Notes under the pieces: model-generated
Told to the model about the DNA's origin: nothing
Seen by the model: only the letters and a program-made list of their open reading frames with translations
Databases searched by the model: none
Program-made: the position numbers and the translations under genes
Source: Lunularia cruciata
Lineage: Eukaryota > Streptophyta > Marchantiopsida > Lunulariales > Lunulariaceae
Reading direction: 5' to 3'
Assembly (NCBI GenBank): GCA_948567375.1
Contig: OX419757.1
Coordinates: forward strand, 50,096,001-50,160,000
DNA: 64,000 bases
Shown: positions 22,837 through 36,015 of the stretch, piece by piece
How positions within the stretch are numbered: the stretch's first letter is position 1
Layout: each line of letters begins with the position of its first letter

Positions 22837-25800
22837 TTAAGGTTAGAAGGTGACTACATAGAACACACAAAGGACGGATGGGAAGACCACATCAAACTAT
22901 ACAAGGGAGAGACAAAAAAGGTAAAATGGGGCTAGGCCCCAATCATATCAATATGAGAAAAATCTGCACTACCACACTTAAGATATCCCAGCTATGCAAG
23001 TCATAAGGTCTACAAACTATTGGAGCATCCAAAGAAGTATCACCTAGAGTGATTGCTCTCCTAACGATTGCACCAGCCAATGCTCTCTATAGAGCAATCG
23101 ACACACAATGTCTAAAGTATACTACAAAATATGAGAGTGAGAATGGTACCCCATGGCATCCAATATGATAAGCTCTCACACACTTCTTGACAAATGTGTC
23201 GAATGCCATGTCCATAGCTCCATATAACTCCAAGGCTTGAGGAACAAAGAGGTGACCCATTGCATACCCCTATACTTTGAGACCTTACGTGTTGCTACTC
23301 CGCTCGCCACCCATCCAAGAGGATAAGTAATCACTCCCTCCAAAATTGTATTATGCGTAAGGTCTATAACCACAACATCCGCCATTGTCACTTGATCATC
23401 TATGGACCATGTATAATTTTGCTCTAATATGTGTCGTATGCAAAGAATATGAACACTCCCTCCAAGTAAGGTATCCACTCTCTCATGCCATAGCAAACAC
23501 TATATCCTTGATGGCATCATGGGTAGCTATCCTCTATCCTCCATAAGGACACCGTGTCATATGGACCCTTGTTGCATCTAGTGTAGAACCACACTCACAA
23601 GTGAGTAACGAAGATGCATATGTGTGGACCAAACCTAAGTGGAACCTCATGGTTGTAGAGAAAGTGGTTGGTGTGACTTAGAATGCCCTAATGCATGGTT
23701 GAGCTAGGATCAAAGAGCCCCACACTTGTCAGAGTAAGAGCAAAGATGTGCTCTAGTGGCCCAAGGAATGGACGAGTCAACTAAGAGAGAATGAATTATA
23801 TGCTAACATTATTGCTCCATCAAGGAAAACTCCAAACCTCTAGTCCAATCTAATGGTAGTGAAGCAAAGAATGGAAGATCTTCTTGTGCCTATGGAGATA
23901 TATCATCTCTCATTTGCCATAATAACACCTAGAGAGAAAAGGATCCCTCCTCCACCTTGGTCACATATGTCTCAAAATTGGCCTATTAACAACCACAAAA
24001 TGAAAGGAAAGTAGAGGTGCCAAGAGAGCCCAACTAGCCAAAATTACTATAGGTGTTATCTCCTCTATAGATAATAGGCTAACAATCCACACAAGATTGG
24101 TAAAGATGTCGATCTATGTGGCAAATCCCCTATCACACACTCAAATGTCCCTAGTTTGATGATATCTGCAAACACTCTCATAATCTTCCTATCAAAAGCT
24201 CTCAAATGTGATAGGAAGTCAAGGAAAGGAGAATTGTAAGGAGAAGGTAAGTAGAATGATATGCAATACTCGAGGAGAGTATACCAAATGCCACATATGG
24301 ATCTCCTAGTAAAGGAAGGTCATCCACATGGAGAATATTCTTTGCAAGAGCAACGTTTAAGAAGCATGTGATAAAATCCCCGGATCCTATTGGCACTCCA
24401 AGGATACATAGTCCATTTGTAGATGTGACACACCCCTCTAGAAGCTCAATGTGGAGAGGGATACTTGAAGGGGACCATGCTATGCACTTTGATACCTTGA
24501 CTCTCAAGCCTACAAGATGTAGCTTGGTAGTCAAGTGATCAAAGGCCTGTCTAATCTGAACTACAATGCCCATAATGTATGTATCATCTACTAAGGAGGG
24601 AAATACACAACCTAGCATGGCCAAGGTAGTTGACAAGAGAGCTCTAAAGTAAACCATGGCAAACAAAGGTCCCCCTAAAGGATCTCCTTGTCATCTACCA
24701 ACAACTATTTCCAAGACAATAGCTCCCTCCTATGATCACCAATGCTAGTAGTAAAGGGAAGTAGGAGAGCCATAAAACAATTGCACAAAAGGAATGAGGC
24801 TTGCCAAGATCTATTGGCCTCCATAAGCTCTAAAGATGGATGCCCCAAACAAATTATTTAAAGCATTCTCAACTTCCACTTGTAGGACAACCCACTCCAA
24901 AAATGAATATCTATGAGTGCCTTGATGCCTAAGGAAATAGTCTCACAAACTCTAGGTATAGCTACTCAAAACTAATAGGGACTAAGGTGCTCTCAAAAGT
25001 GAGATCGATGGTGCAGCTAACCAAGTGCAAAAATATCTCTTCTATAGCAAGCAATCTAATGCTCCCATGCACTTCTTCATTGCAAGAATTTGACTAAACC
25101 CTAACACCCAACCAACTAATGTAGGAATATCTCTCCTCACTAATACTATAACCACCTTAAACAACTTGGTAAATTCACTAGAAAGATCATCTACTTAAAA
25201 GAAATCTCTAAGATGCTCATATACCATCCTTGAAAAGCCTTCTGAGGAGAGGCAAGGAGCAGGGCACAATACTTGTGCAAAAACTGACCTATCAAGACAT
25301 AAAAGCTACTTAGGCTAATAATATAAGACCTCTAATGATACTCCTTCTCCTACCATAGGATGTAGTGATGTAGAGAGCATAGGGAAGAGATAGTCTCATC
25401 GATGGGACTAGCCATAGACCAAGGGTGTAGCACTTGTGTTGCTCTACTAAACTCTCCCACTTGAACCAATGTCCTACACCATTGTAATTGAGTGGACTAT
25501 GTGGTATCCTATGGGAGAATCTATCTCCTAAAATACGGAGCTCTAATTGAATCCTCCTATAAAGCAGCCCAATCCCTTGCTTGGAATTGATGAAATCTAG
25601 CAGCCACCTCTCTATGCCCCACGCATCTCCCTCTAGCATAATGAAGGCACCATCAAGGGAGTAGGAGGAATAAGAACCATTCTAACTCATCCAAGGGATC
25701 ATGTGCCAAACGATCAAGTGGTAAGAGAAAACCTCCCTAGCCTCATCATGGAGTGTATGGGGTAGTCTATGGATTAGACTTGGACATGGAAAACTAGTCT

Positions 25801-25919
25801 CAAATAACACCAAGATACAACTTTCTTGAGATGCTAACCACTCCCATGACTCAATTTGTATCCTTGGAACAATCAACAAAGGGATAAAAGAAGCATGCAT
25901 AATCCCAAGTCCATAACAA
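22837..25919 (-). mobile_element. 5'-truncated non-LTR retrotransposon (LINE), 3.08 kb
   Basis: It is flanked by a perfect 13-bp target duplication, GAACAAGAAAAGT, at 22,824-22,836 and 25,920-25,932. The minus strand carries broken LINE ORF2 pieces: 25,310-25,639 (EGDAWGIERWLLDFINSKQG), 24,202-24,666 (the reverse transcriptase core) and 23,176-23,496 (C-terminal part). The 3' end contains the family tail (CCCCATTTTACC, then CTTCCCATCC) also present at 10.6, 22.2 and 42.9 kb. Intact plant LINEs are about 5-7 kb, so the 5' half with the gag-like ORF and most of the endonuclease is missing. Many stops and shifts make it inactive. Confidence 0.88.
24202..24666 (-). pseudogene. LINE reverse transcriptase fragment
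   Basis: An open 154-codon piece inside the LINE. The sequence VDDTYIMG corresponds to the (F/Y)xDD catalytic box; the residue before the two aspartates is Val. It is followed by FDHLTTKLHLVGLRVKVSKC, the family's conserved helix and GLxVNxxKS-type motif. It is only part of ORF2, and both ends run into stops. Confidence 0.82.
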
Positions 25920-25932
25920 GAACAAGAAAAGT

Positions 25933-28900
25933 AAAGATATTGGAATTGAGATGCAATTTAAGCTCACATGCAAAATGCAAAAGGTTAGAGTCTAGTCTAA
26001 TTGGAAGCTAGATATTGAGGAGAGTTGATATTGTCTTCCAATCAACTTGATGTTGAAAGATTAAAAGAGAATTCATTTACTCAATCCACAATAAGCTAAC
26101 CATTAATATGCATGTTTTATTTGGGTCTACAATGTATTTGAATAACACTTCACTTTGAAGTAATAAATAATGATTATAAAGCACTTCATATTACATATTG
26201 ACTTCATATATTGTGATTTCTACCTTAGGCACATACCAATCTCAAGTGGAGCCATGTATGTTGGATGAGCTTGCCTAGTATATGTGGAATATATTTTTGA
26301 TTGCTTAGTAGTACTAAGGTTGCCATGGTGAACATTAATTTAACAAAGTAAAAGCATGCATATGGGATCAATACTTGTTTAAGCAAAAGAAAAACCTTTC
26401 CATACTAAATTGATTAAAATGTCTTTGCTTCAATTTTTTAAAGTATCATTAAAATTTATTAGCAAATCTTAAATTGCACAAAGGTGCTCGAACCTCAATC
26501 TTACAATCTAATATTGGTTGTATGTGATTTATTATCAAATATTATTGAATTTTTGCATCAACTGAAAGGCCAATAAACCCTTTATTGTCCTTGCACTTTT
26601 ACATCTTTCATGTCCAAAAAGATTTATTAGACTAGAAAATTAAACCATGACTTCTGATAGTAAACACAATCTAACTTTTAATTCCAATTTGTGTACTTGG
26701 GCTATTTTCAGTTTAGATGTTTAGTATTACCTTGTTACATTCATCAAAATAACTAAATGCCTATAAAATTTTAACATAAAATATTAGAAAAGTAGAGGAT
26801 ATATAGAATTTGTCCACATATTCCTTCTTTTATCATAACTTATAAGATTTATAAAATTAATTTTTAAAAATCATATATTGCATAATTTTTTAATTTAAAA
26901 TCTTAATACTAACATGGACCACTCAACATTTTGGTAGTATCTATGTACACCTCTTAACTCTCTTAGTAGATAGAAAATATGAGATCTAACAAAATAGTTA
27001 AGGAGTAATATCCACTAAAATGATGATCACTACTAGACATAAATGCAACATTGGAAGGTAAAATTTATTTATTTATTTATTTATTTATTAGAATATACTG
27101 ATATTACTCTTCTTTGATCATTTTGGATCTTGGATAGGAGGTTCCATTTATTATAATTTATTTACTTGGATATATTTTTCAACTAATGAATTGTATATTA
27201 TTACATATATAAGCATCTATGATATATTGACTTCAACATAAAAAAATTTAACTAAATTTTCTATCTAAATACATATAATGGTTGTTGTATAACAAAGTTA
27301 TGTGAGTAATAGGAAGTTTTAGATGAGTATACAATCATTATTGGTATATTTTTAATTTTTAATATAGTTTAGTATGCCTCTATAAGGTAAACAAACAAGT
27401 ATAACAAACAAGTATAAGCAAGTATGATAATAAAAAAAACACTATCTAGGATATAAATAAGCAATTTTCTATATGAAAACAATAAAATAAACTAATGAGC
27501 AATCATGCAAAATTAATTTCTTGATAGCTCCTTGAATTTTCTTTGATATAATTTACTATTGTGAATTCAATGTAAATAAAAAAAATAATTTATTATATAA
27601 AAATTCACTTCAAAATGAAATAATATACCGATATTATTTAAAGAGGACTAAATTCAAAAGGATTTATACATTGAGTTTTTAGATTTGTGGAATGAGTAAC
27701 AAACTTAGGAATAAGGATTCTTAGTTTGGAGGATATAATACTTAAACCTAGTAAGAAGAGATTAAGAGTTCATATCATCTCAATTATTTAAAATTACTAT
27801 AATTTTATATAGATTACCTTTTTATCTTCCATTTATTATGTAGTTATAAGTAGAATCCTTTAGGATTTAAAAAAGACCGGTTGGTTCAATCCAAATTATC
27901 TAGATATAATTGAATTAATAAATAATAAATAATTTTAGTACAGATTTCCATTTTTAAGTAAATCCTCAATTGTGAGATATACTCTTTAATAAAAAGTAAA
28001 GATGGAACAAGGAAGTATTAAAATATATCAAACTACATTTTCCCATAAAATAAGCTTTTCCAACAAGCTTTATTGATCAATAATTTGTAATAGGTTATGT
28101 ATATTTAACTCATTTGACATGAAAATGTAATAAAAATAACTATTTTGGTTATTTTGTTGGAAGTATGAATAGATTCCAAATTAAAATAGAATTTAGAGTA
28201 ATAAATTTTTTGTCTAAGATGATTAGATATATGAAACTTTAGTTTCTGATTAGTTTCAATTTTATCTTTGATTAAACATATCTCAATGTCAATATACTAC
28301 TACATCACAAAGTTCATCATTTTGGTTAAATTTAAGAATACAAGTTTGAAGGATGAATAATAAAGTATGATAATTGACCTATATTTGAATAATACTGAAA
28401 TTGAAAATTTAATTATATTATATTATATTTACATATATAACTAAAATTGCTATAAATTTTAGTTATATATGGCTTGTTTTGACATTATAGCATGAAAGAT
28501 TGACTTAATCCTACACATAACTTATATAAGAAGAAGATTTTATTATAGTTTCAATAGTATATTGAAAATAATATATTGAAGTTAATTCATAAGTAGTAAG
28601 ATGGGTTTCTTGTAGGTAGTTGTTGTATATAAATCTTTCTATGAATAGAGATACATTTTATAATATATTTCATGTTATAAAATAGGTATATTAGATTGTA
28701 TTTAAAATTCTTATTATTGCCAATGAATAGGATGGTAGGATGCATATAAAAAGCTCATGAATATATGATTGAGATTTGTATAAAATTGAATGTTCCAATC
28801 TTCAAAGTAACTTGGTCTCTATATTTAACTTCCCTTTCCTCCCAAGTTGAATTAAATATTATTTGTGATATAAAAAGATTATACTTTTGTGGCTATGCAT

Positions 28901-29543
28901 GGAACCACAATGTCATTTAAGATGTTTATTACAATTATAAGTCTAGAAGTAGTTAAGGACTTTATTCACTAGCTACACATTCCCAACCTATCATCAAGCA
29001 TTCCTCTCAATAGTACAAGCAATAGATTTCAAGAGCTCATAAACATGGTATCATTATTGCACACTTTTATATGGTTTTTAAGACAAACCTAATAAAGTTG
29101 AGGATAAAAGATTCCTTATGTTTTCATACCATTATCCTTAGATCTTACTCTATCTAGTTTAACCTAAGCATTTCAATCAAATTTAAAGTATAAATTGCAA
29201 AAATACTATATAAGTGTATATTGCATTCATTCATATTTACTTATTTAATGAAGCACATGAGATGATTTCTTGAAATTATGAACAAGAAAAAGGTAGAAAA
29301 TGAACTAGACATGCAAATATATTAGTTAAGATCTCACAAAGAAGAAATTGAAAATAAAAAGGTCAATCCTATATAGAATAAACCATTTTGTATCCTCATT
29401 GTAATAAAATAGATGCTATATTTGGATATTTTGTTGGTAGTCATCATATTGTAATAGTAAGTATGGGATTAAGTAGATAGTATAAATATAAATATTCCTT
29501 GATTCCATGAAAAGATATAATGTTAAAGCAAGAGTTGTTGTGA
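25933..29543. other. Strongly AT-rich gene-free stretch
   Basis: There is no open frame worth noting over about 3.6 kb, which is among the most AT-rich DNA in the window. It contains a short ATTT microsatellite at about 27,062-27,089 and ATT/ATATT-rich tracts near 28.4 kb. No terminal repeats were found. It may be very old transposon remains. Confidence 0.6.
27062..27089. repeat. ATTT microsatellite
   Basis: About six to seven tandem ATTT units, seen directly. Confidence 0.85.
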
Positions 29544-29548
29544 GATGG

Positions 29549-30144
29549 TGTAATATTGCAAGGGTAGGAGAACCCCCAAGAGAAACACTAGAGAAGAAAC
29601 ACAAGGTTTTATCCCTCAATACTCCTATGCCCCAAAGGAGCTATTTGTCTTTATTATATAGAAAAGAAGATCCACTCCAAGGGAGCTACACACTTGGATC
29701 ATATGCATGGATTGGTGACATGTCAGCAAGCTCCACCCTTAGATTAGTTGTATGGATTGGTGATATGTTGATCCTTGTCCTATTTGGTTGGTCAAACAAG
29801 TTTGACAAGAGAGAATCTTTGGAGAATCTTCATGTAGGAAGCTCATAACTACATGGGGTGAGGTATCGTTGGAAAGCTCTCAAAAAGACAAACAAGGGAT
29901 ACATGGTAATGCCTTTCATTCCAAAGGGATGAATCTTTTATTTTCAAGGTCTGATTCATTTTTTTAGGCCTCTAAAATTGGCTCTAAAATTTTCAGTGCA
30001 TTTTTCGCCTTTGCTCTATTAGTGGAGGTATTGTTTTGGTGACATCTCTATCTAATCTACTTAGACCATCATATATAAAATCCCTCAAGATATTATCAAG
30101 TCAATTTTCACTTATAGATACTATGTCTAGCTAATGGTATTACA
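29549..30144 (-). repeat. Chromovirus 3' LTR (596 bp)
   Basis: It has TGTAATA...TATTACA ends. On the minus strand it follows the polypurine tract directly. A TATA-like box (TATATAATAAAG, minus strand) lies at 29,649-29,660. Confidence 0.92.
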
Positions 30145-30160
30145 AACCTCCCCTCTTTTA
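30145..30160 (-). other. Polypurine tract (plus-strand priming site)
   Basis: The minus strand reads TAAAAGAGGGGAGGTT immediately before the 3' LTR TGTAATACC, the position expected for the PPT. Confidence 0.88.
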
Positions 30161-30218
30161 AGATGCAACGTCCTCGTTGCAAAGGTATTACTCAAAAGAT
30201 TTCACTAACATTGGTGAA

Positions 30219-31707
30219 TGGGTCAAGTTAGGTGCTAGCTCCCATGTTGCTTCATACAATTGGTATCCTTTCTGATGGACAAGATATTCCATATGCAGAT
30301 GGCAAGTACAATCAATGCATTTTTGGAGAATGAGTTTGACAACATATTCCTTTGTGCCATCAATGAGTGTTGGACAAGGTCAAACTTCTTGTATGGAAGG
30401 AAAGTAGGGTAGTCGGGATGAATACCTATGTAGTAAGAAAACATGGAATATTGGATGGATCTTCATGTGTGGTGATAGCTCAAGGTGATAGGTCAATATG
30501 CCAATTTGATGGATGATAGGAAAAGGTCCAATAAAATGAGGTTTGAGCTGACAAGGGTCAACTAACATGAGGTTTGTTGTAGACAACCATACTTGATCTC
30601 CAACATTGAACTCTATGTGCTTGTGATGTGCATTTGTAAAGTGCTTTTGTTAATTTTGGGCAATTTGTAACTTGTGCTTAGCATTCTCTAGACCTTGTTG
30701 GATTCTAGAAACAAAAGTGTTGAAAAAATCAACTTTTGTGGCCATCAGTAGATCTTTACCAAGCTTGAAGGTGTGAAAGGACGTTCTCTATACATGAGAA
30801 GAATAGTGTGACATATGTAGATTCATTCACTGAATTGTTGTGAGCACATTCTACTAGTGGAAGTAAGGTGTCCCACCTTTCTTGCTCTTCTAAGGTGAAG
30901 CTCCAGAGCATGTCCTCAATAGTGCAATTGGCCAGCTCTATTTGTCCATTATTTTATGGATGGTATACCATAGACATGGCAAGTTTGGTTTTGAAGATGC
31001 CAAAGAGTGTTCTCCAAAAAAAACTAGTGAGTTGAGTGCCATATTAGTAATGAGTACTCAAGACATGCCGTGGTGAGAAAAACTACAACTAAGTACAATT
31101 GAGCTAATTGTGAAGCAATCATGTCATGGGCCATAGGACACACATGAATTATTTTGTTGAGACAATCGATGAAGACTACAATGGATTTAAACCCTAAGGT
31201 GGTCTTGAGTAATTCATTAACCAAATCTATGTTGACCTACTCCCAACATCGTGTAAAAGTAGCAAGGAGTTAAAGGAGTCTTGCAAAAGCTTGATTAGAG
31301 GCTTTATTTTGTTGACAAAGTAGGCAACTTTGAACATACTCCATCATATTGTTGCTCATCTTGGGCCAACAATAATAGCATTTGATTGCATCTAAGGTCT
31401 TGTTTACTCCAATGTGACTTGCAATTGCGGAATCATAACATTCTATTAGGATAATGGTTCTTAGGTCTAGGGCATCTAGGATCCATAACTTGCTATCATG
31501 AAGGGTGAGTCCTTGGGTACTACAACACCTTTGGATGATTGAGCTCTTACAATCTATGGGTAAGTCTTCATAGTAATAAGAATCATTGGCTAGAATTTTG
31601 GGTTCATCTTGACCTCTATCACTAGATTGTTCACCATAAGCATTTAGGTGAATGCATATGCAAGTTGTATCTTGCCTTTCATATATGTGATTGTCATGTT
31701 GAACCAT
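30219..31707 (-). pseudogene. Chromovirus integrase and C-terminal chromodomain, broken
   Basis: Read leftwards. The zinc-binding domain (31,290-31,450) has a His region with SHIGVNKTLDAI, then YYCWPKMSNNM and CLLCQQNK. The catalytic core remnant at 30.9-31.25 kb contains TTLGFKSIVVFIDCLNKIIH. The post-core module at 30,380-30,586 contains KPHFIGPFPI and IHPIFHVFLL. The chromodomain at 30,219-30,295 reads EYLVHQKGYQLYEATWE, with the aromatic and Trp positions typical of chromoviral chromodomains. Stops and frameshifts separate these pieces. Integrase inserts the element's cDNA, and the chromodomain is known in this family to direct it to marked histones. Confidence 0.88.
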
Positions 31708-32960
31708 TGTACTCTACCCAAAAAATCTGTTGATGGGAGAGATCTTTTGTGTCTTGAGATAGACTAGAGGTTTGTGGTCTATCTCCACTACAAATGCATT
31801 CTTGCCAAGATAGTGCTTTCAATACTTGGTTGTAAGGACAATGACAACTCTTCTTGTTTGGTAGTTTGATAATTATGATCTATCAGTACCAACTTTCAAG
31901 AGAAATATGCAATTGGGTGCCATCCATCATTCCATCCTTGTTGTAGTATTTCTCTTATCACAACGCTTGATGCATTTGTAGCCAACTTGATTGGACATTT
32001 TGGGTCATATCATTTCAAGATTAGTGCATGTAGTAATGCATCTTTCAATTCCTAGAAGGCCAATTCCTATGCAATTCCCCACATGTACTTCTTCCTCTTG
32101 CCAAGTAGTACCATTAGAAGTTGTGTGACGTTGGAGAAGTTGTTGAAAAATCAACGATAGAACCTTGTAAATCCCAAGAAACTCTTGAGTTGAGTCTGAT
32201 CTTTTAGAGCACCCAAGTTTTGAATGACCTCTATTTTATCTATTAGCACTTGGGATACCTTCTGCACTTACTCTATGCCCCAATTAATCTACTTTTGACT
32301 TGCAAAACTCACACTTTGAGACTTTGGTATACAATGGGTTTTGTCGTAGAATTCTAGAGTACCTCTTGCAAATGTTGCTTGTGCTTGTTCATCATCCTAC
32401 TATAGATTGAGATGTCATCAAGGAAAATGACAAATCTTTTTATCCAAGTATAGATAAAATATCATTCATCAAACTCATGAAATTGGTTGGTTGTGTTGGT
32501 GAGGCCAAACTGCATCATTAGGTACTCAAAGTGACCATACCTTGTTCAAAAGGTAATTTTGTATATGTCTTCCTCCACAACCCTTTTTTGGTTATAACCG
32601 CTCCATAGATCCACTTGAGTGAAGTGTTTTGCCTCATTGAGTTGATCAAATAAGTTATCCATGCAAGGTAATGGATATTTTTTCTTCACCATTGGTTGAT
32701 TTAGGTCCTAATAGTCGATGCACATGTGCATTATATTGTCCTTCTTCTTCACAAACACAACAAGAGCACCATATGGTGATACGTTGGGTTGGATAACCCT
32801 TTTTGTAGCATATCTTCAATTTGACACCCTTGCACTCCTCCAACTCATGAGGTGATAGTTGATATGGGTCCTTATAAGGAGGTATCTTTCAAGAAGGTAG
32901 CTCTATTTTATGATCTACACTCCTTTTTGGTGGTAATCTTGAGGGTAAATCATCAAGAAA
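31708..32960 (-). pseudogene. Chromovirus reverse transcriptase/RNase H, broken
   Basis: On the minus strand, 32,655-32,800 encodes VVFVKKKDN then a CIDY-type box in mixed frames. At 32,401-32,440 the catalytic motif reads FVIFLDDISIYS, that is LDD in place of YVDD/YIDD-type boxes. The RNase H remnant lies near 31.75-31.99 kb. Several frameshifts and stops are present and no usable enzyme remains. Confidence 0.78.
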
Positions 32961-33379
32961 GACATCTTGAAACTCATTGACCACATCTTTCAAACTCTTA
33001 GGAATTTGTCTAGGAAGTTCTGCACTATGAGCTTCTCTTATTAGACCACAAAACATCTATTTTTCTTACTGATAGCTATTGTCCCTATAACTTAGAGAGT
33101 CAATTCTTGCCTTTGCAATCTTTCTCTATCTCCAATGATCTTCCATTTGCAGTTCTCACTATTTTCTTTCTCCACTTGACCATGGGGTGTAGTGCTCTAT
33201 CCATGGTATCTAGGATCACATCATAACAAGCTAATCATATCACTTGCCAATCAATTTCTTCTTGATATTATTTTATAAAGAGTGTTACCTTTTTAGGTAA
33301 TGACTCAGTCCTCTCTTGTCTAACCATTAAGTAATTCTAATTCTTCATTCTCATCCTTCTCTTGTTCCATCCCCAACCT

Positions 33380-35414
33380 TATTGCAACAAAGTAAGACAA
33401 TAAAGTCTTTGTTGCTCCAAGGTCTATCAATACTCTTGTCTGATTGCTTTCAAGGATTCCATTTATGAAAACCATTTATGCATTTGTCTTCCTCCACCTT
33501 TGTGCACTTGTCATCTTCTTCTCCTCACTTTTATGCTTCTCTATTGAGCCAATAAGGCAGTGAGGTACATTTACTAGCAATTTTTGTTTTCTAGATGTGA
33601 TTTCAACATCCTCTTCTTCAATTCATCTCTCCAAGTTGTTCAAAGGTCATTTGGATGGAGGCCAAGGACTCTAGGAAGGAAAGCATGATAATTGATGGCT
33701 ATGTGCCCAACTTGACCATACTTGTAATAAAAATTTTGTTTTTCTGAAGCCCCTTCTCCCTTGTGGGACTCCATCTCTTTGTTCTCCTTGGAGTGGTCAT
33801 ACTCCTTGGTCTCAAACATGAAGGTTGCCCAATTTCATAGAAATTGGTCCACCAAAGTGTGGTATTTTAGCCTGATAGTGTTTAGGCAAGACTACTCTTC
33901 ACATCCTCCAAACAATCTTGCTATTCTTTGAGCACACACACTGGCTTCAAAAATAATGCGAGGATTTTGTACCATTACCTCTTGGCAAATTTGTTTTTTT
34001 AGCTCCAATTTGAAATTATCAAGAGCTTCTACTAGACTCATATTGGTTATAATGATCTATAGATCAAAAAATACCTCCATGTACTCTTGTATGTTGTTCT
34101 TTTGCTTCAACTCCCATAGTCGGGTTCAAGCTATATGCACAAAATCCACAGATTGGAAATTCTTTAGTAGCACTTCATACATTGCTATCCAAGTGTTTTC
34201 TTTTCCTTCAACCAAAACAAATTTTTCCCAAACATTTTACCATTGTGAGGGCTTTATTGATCAAATACCTGCATGCAAACACACTTGTGGAATGACCAAT
34301 GATCTCTGTTGTGAATAATCAAAAGTATCAAATTATTTTTGAAATCTAGTTTTCCACTACTCCCAAGGAATTTTATCTTTTGTAAGGCTCAATGTTACAT
34401 GCCTTCTTTTAATATTCTAAGGATAGAGAAACACAATAGAGAAAACACAAATTCCTCACTCAAACTTTGATGCTCCAAAGTAGCACCTTCTCTTTATTAT
34501 ATAGCCAAAGAGGATCTCCTCCAAGGAAGCTCCACCATAGGATTAGGTACATGATAGGTGACCTGTCAGCGAGCTCCACCCATAGATTACTTGCTTGTAT
34601 GGGTGACATGTTGGTCCTGGTCCCATCTGGTTGGTCAAACAAGCTTTGACTAGAAAGAATCTCTTAAGGAATCTTCCTATAGGAATCTCATAATCATGTG
34701 GGTGAGGTACCGTTGGAAAGCTCTTGGTGAGACAAACCAGGGAGGAGAGAAGGCTAGGCTTTCTTCCATATGGAAAGGGAAGGGGTGCACACAGTTTTTA
34801 GGTCTAATTCATCCGTTTAGGCCTCCAAAATTGCCTTTGAAGTTTTCAGGCCTATTTTAGCTTTTCCCCTATTAGTAGAAGTGCTCTTTTGGTGATACCT
34901 CTATCTGATCTACTTTCTCCATAACATGTAACATCCTTCCAGATGTTATCACTCCAAGTTCCACCTCTAGATCATATGCCTAGCTATTGATTCTAAAGTT
35001 TCCAAGCATGTTTCAATTTGTAGCCTATTAGTAGAAGTACTCTTTTGGTGATACCTCTGTCTAATCTACTTAGTTCATCATGTATAACATCTTTCCAAAT
35101 GCTACCAAACCAAATTTCATCTCTTGATCATCTGACTAGCTATTTGTATTACACTTCTTCATTTGTAGTACAATGTGGCTTCATTGTTGACCAAGATCAA
35201 TGTCATCGGCATGAGTGACTCTTTGGGTACTTTTGGTCATTGTTATTGGGTTTTGGGATGACTCCTTTTCTTGCATTACATGATCATTTTTGAAGGTACA
35301 GACTTGACTTTGCAATGCCTCCATTGTCATATCGATCTTCTGAAACTCTTTCAACATCCCTTGCATTCCTTGCATCATATCTTGCAACCGTGGCTCCATG
35401 ATTTGTGGCTCCAT
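33380..35414 (-). pseudogene. Chromovirus gag and protease remnants, split by a solo LTR
   Basis: The gag N-terminus is at 35,181-35,414 (MEPQIMEPRLQDMMQGMQGM). It is interrupted by the LTR insertion at 34,408-35,153 and resumes at 33.6-34.4 kb. A degraded zinc knuckle (FYYKYGQVGHIA, both first Cys lost) lies near 33,680-33,735. The protease active-site region reads LIDLGATKTLLS at 33,391-33,428 (Asp-Leu-Gly-Ala instead of the usual Asp-Ser/Thr-Gly). Confidence 0.8.
34408..35153 (-). mobile_element. Solo LTR (746 bp) inside the chromovirus gag
   Basis: 5-bp target duplication CTTCT at 34,403-34,407 and 35,154-35,158. The left end has mutated TG to TT (TTTAATATTCTAAGG), and the right end is GTATTACA. 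It belongs to the longer LTR subtype, in which a roughly 150-bp segment is duplicated (units start near 34,868 and 35,024). TATA-like box at 34,492-34,503 (minus strand). Confidence 0.9.
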
Positions 35415-35997
35415 GATTTATACACACAAAAAATGCTCAATTGCTATTGCTTACTTCAATAGACAATTTATATGATAACTAAAAAGAGGGCACAAACAAT
35501 TGGGACTACCATTGAGACCTTAAAAGCTATCATTCATTGATAATATTTCTCACCAAAATTATGAACTATGAAATATTTAAACGTCACTTTAGTCTAACTA
35601 ACATAATAGATTTCTACTTGCATGTTAAAGGGAGAGGATTTGGTATATTCAGATCCATTGCATCAAAACAAAATGTAGATTGTCAAATCTCACTCTCTAT
35701 TGTATATCACCACAAGTAGAATCACCGGGTTTGGAAAATTCATTACTATGTCCATGATTTTTGCTCCAAAATGGTAAACAAGATATAATCTCACTTGCTC
35801 CATGCTAGATGTATATAATCTTGTTTCAAGAACAAAAAGCAAGATATAGAAAATTGTTGTTCAGGAGCATCCATCTCATCCTCTCTCTGAAACACTCCAA
35901 ACTTGATTGCATTATGTTTCTCTCCTTGAAATCAGTCAATCTTAATAGCCCATGTTCTTCCAAGAGGGATGATCCCCACCCTTGGATTAAAACACTT

Positions 35998-36010
35998 GCT
36001 CTTATAACAT
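35998..36010 (-). other. Probable primer-binding site (initiator-Met tRNA type)
   Basis: Just inside the 5' LTR the minus strand reads TGTTATAAGAGCAAG, close to the plant TGGTATCAGAGC PBS with a few mismatches. Confidence 0.6.
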
Positions 36011-36015
36011 TTTAA

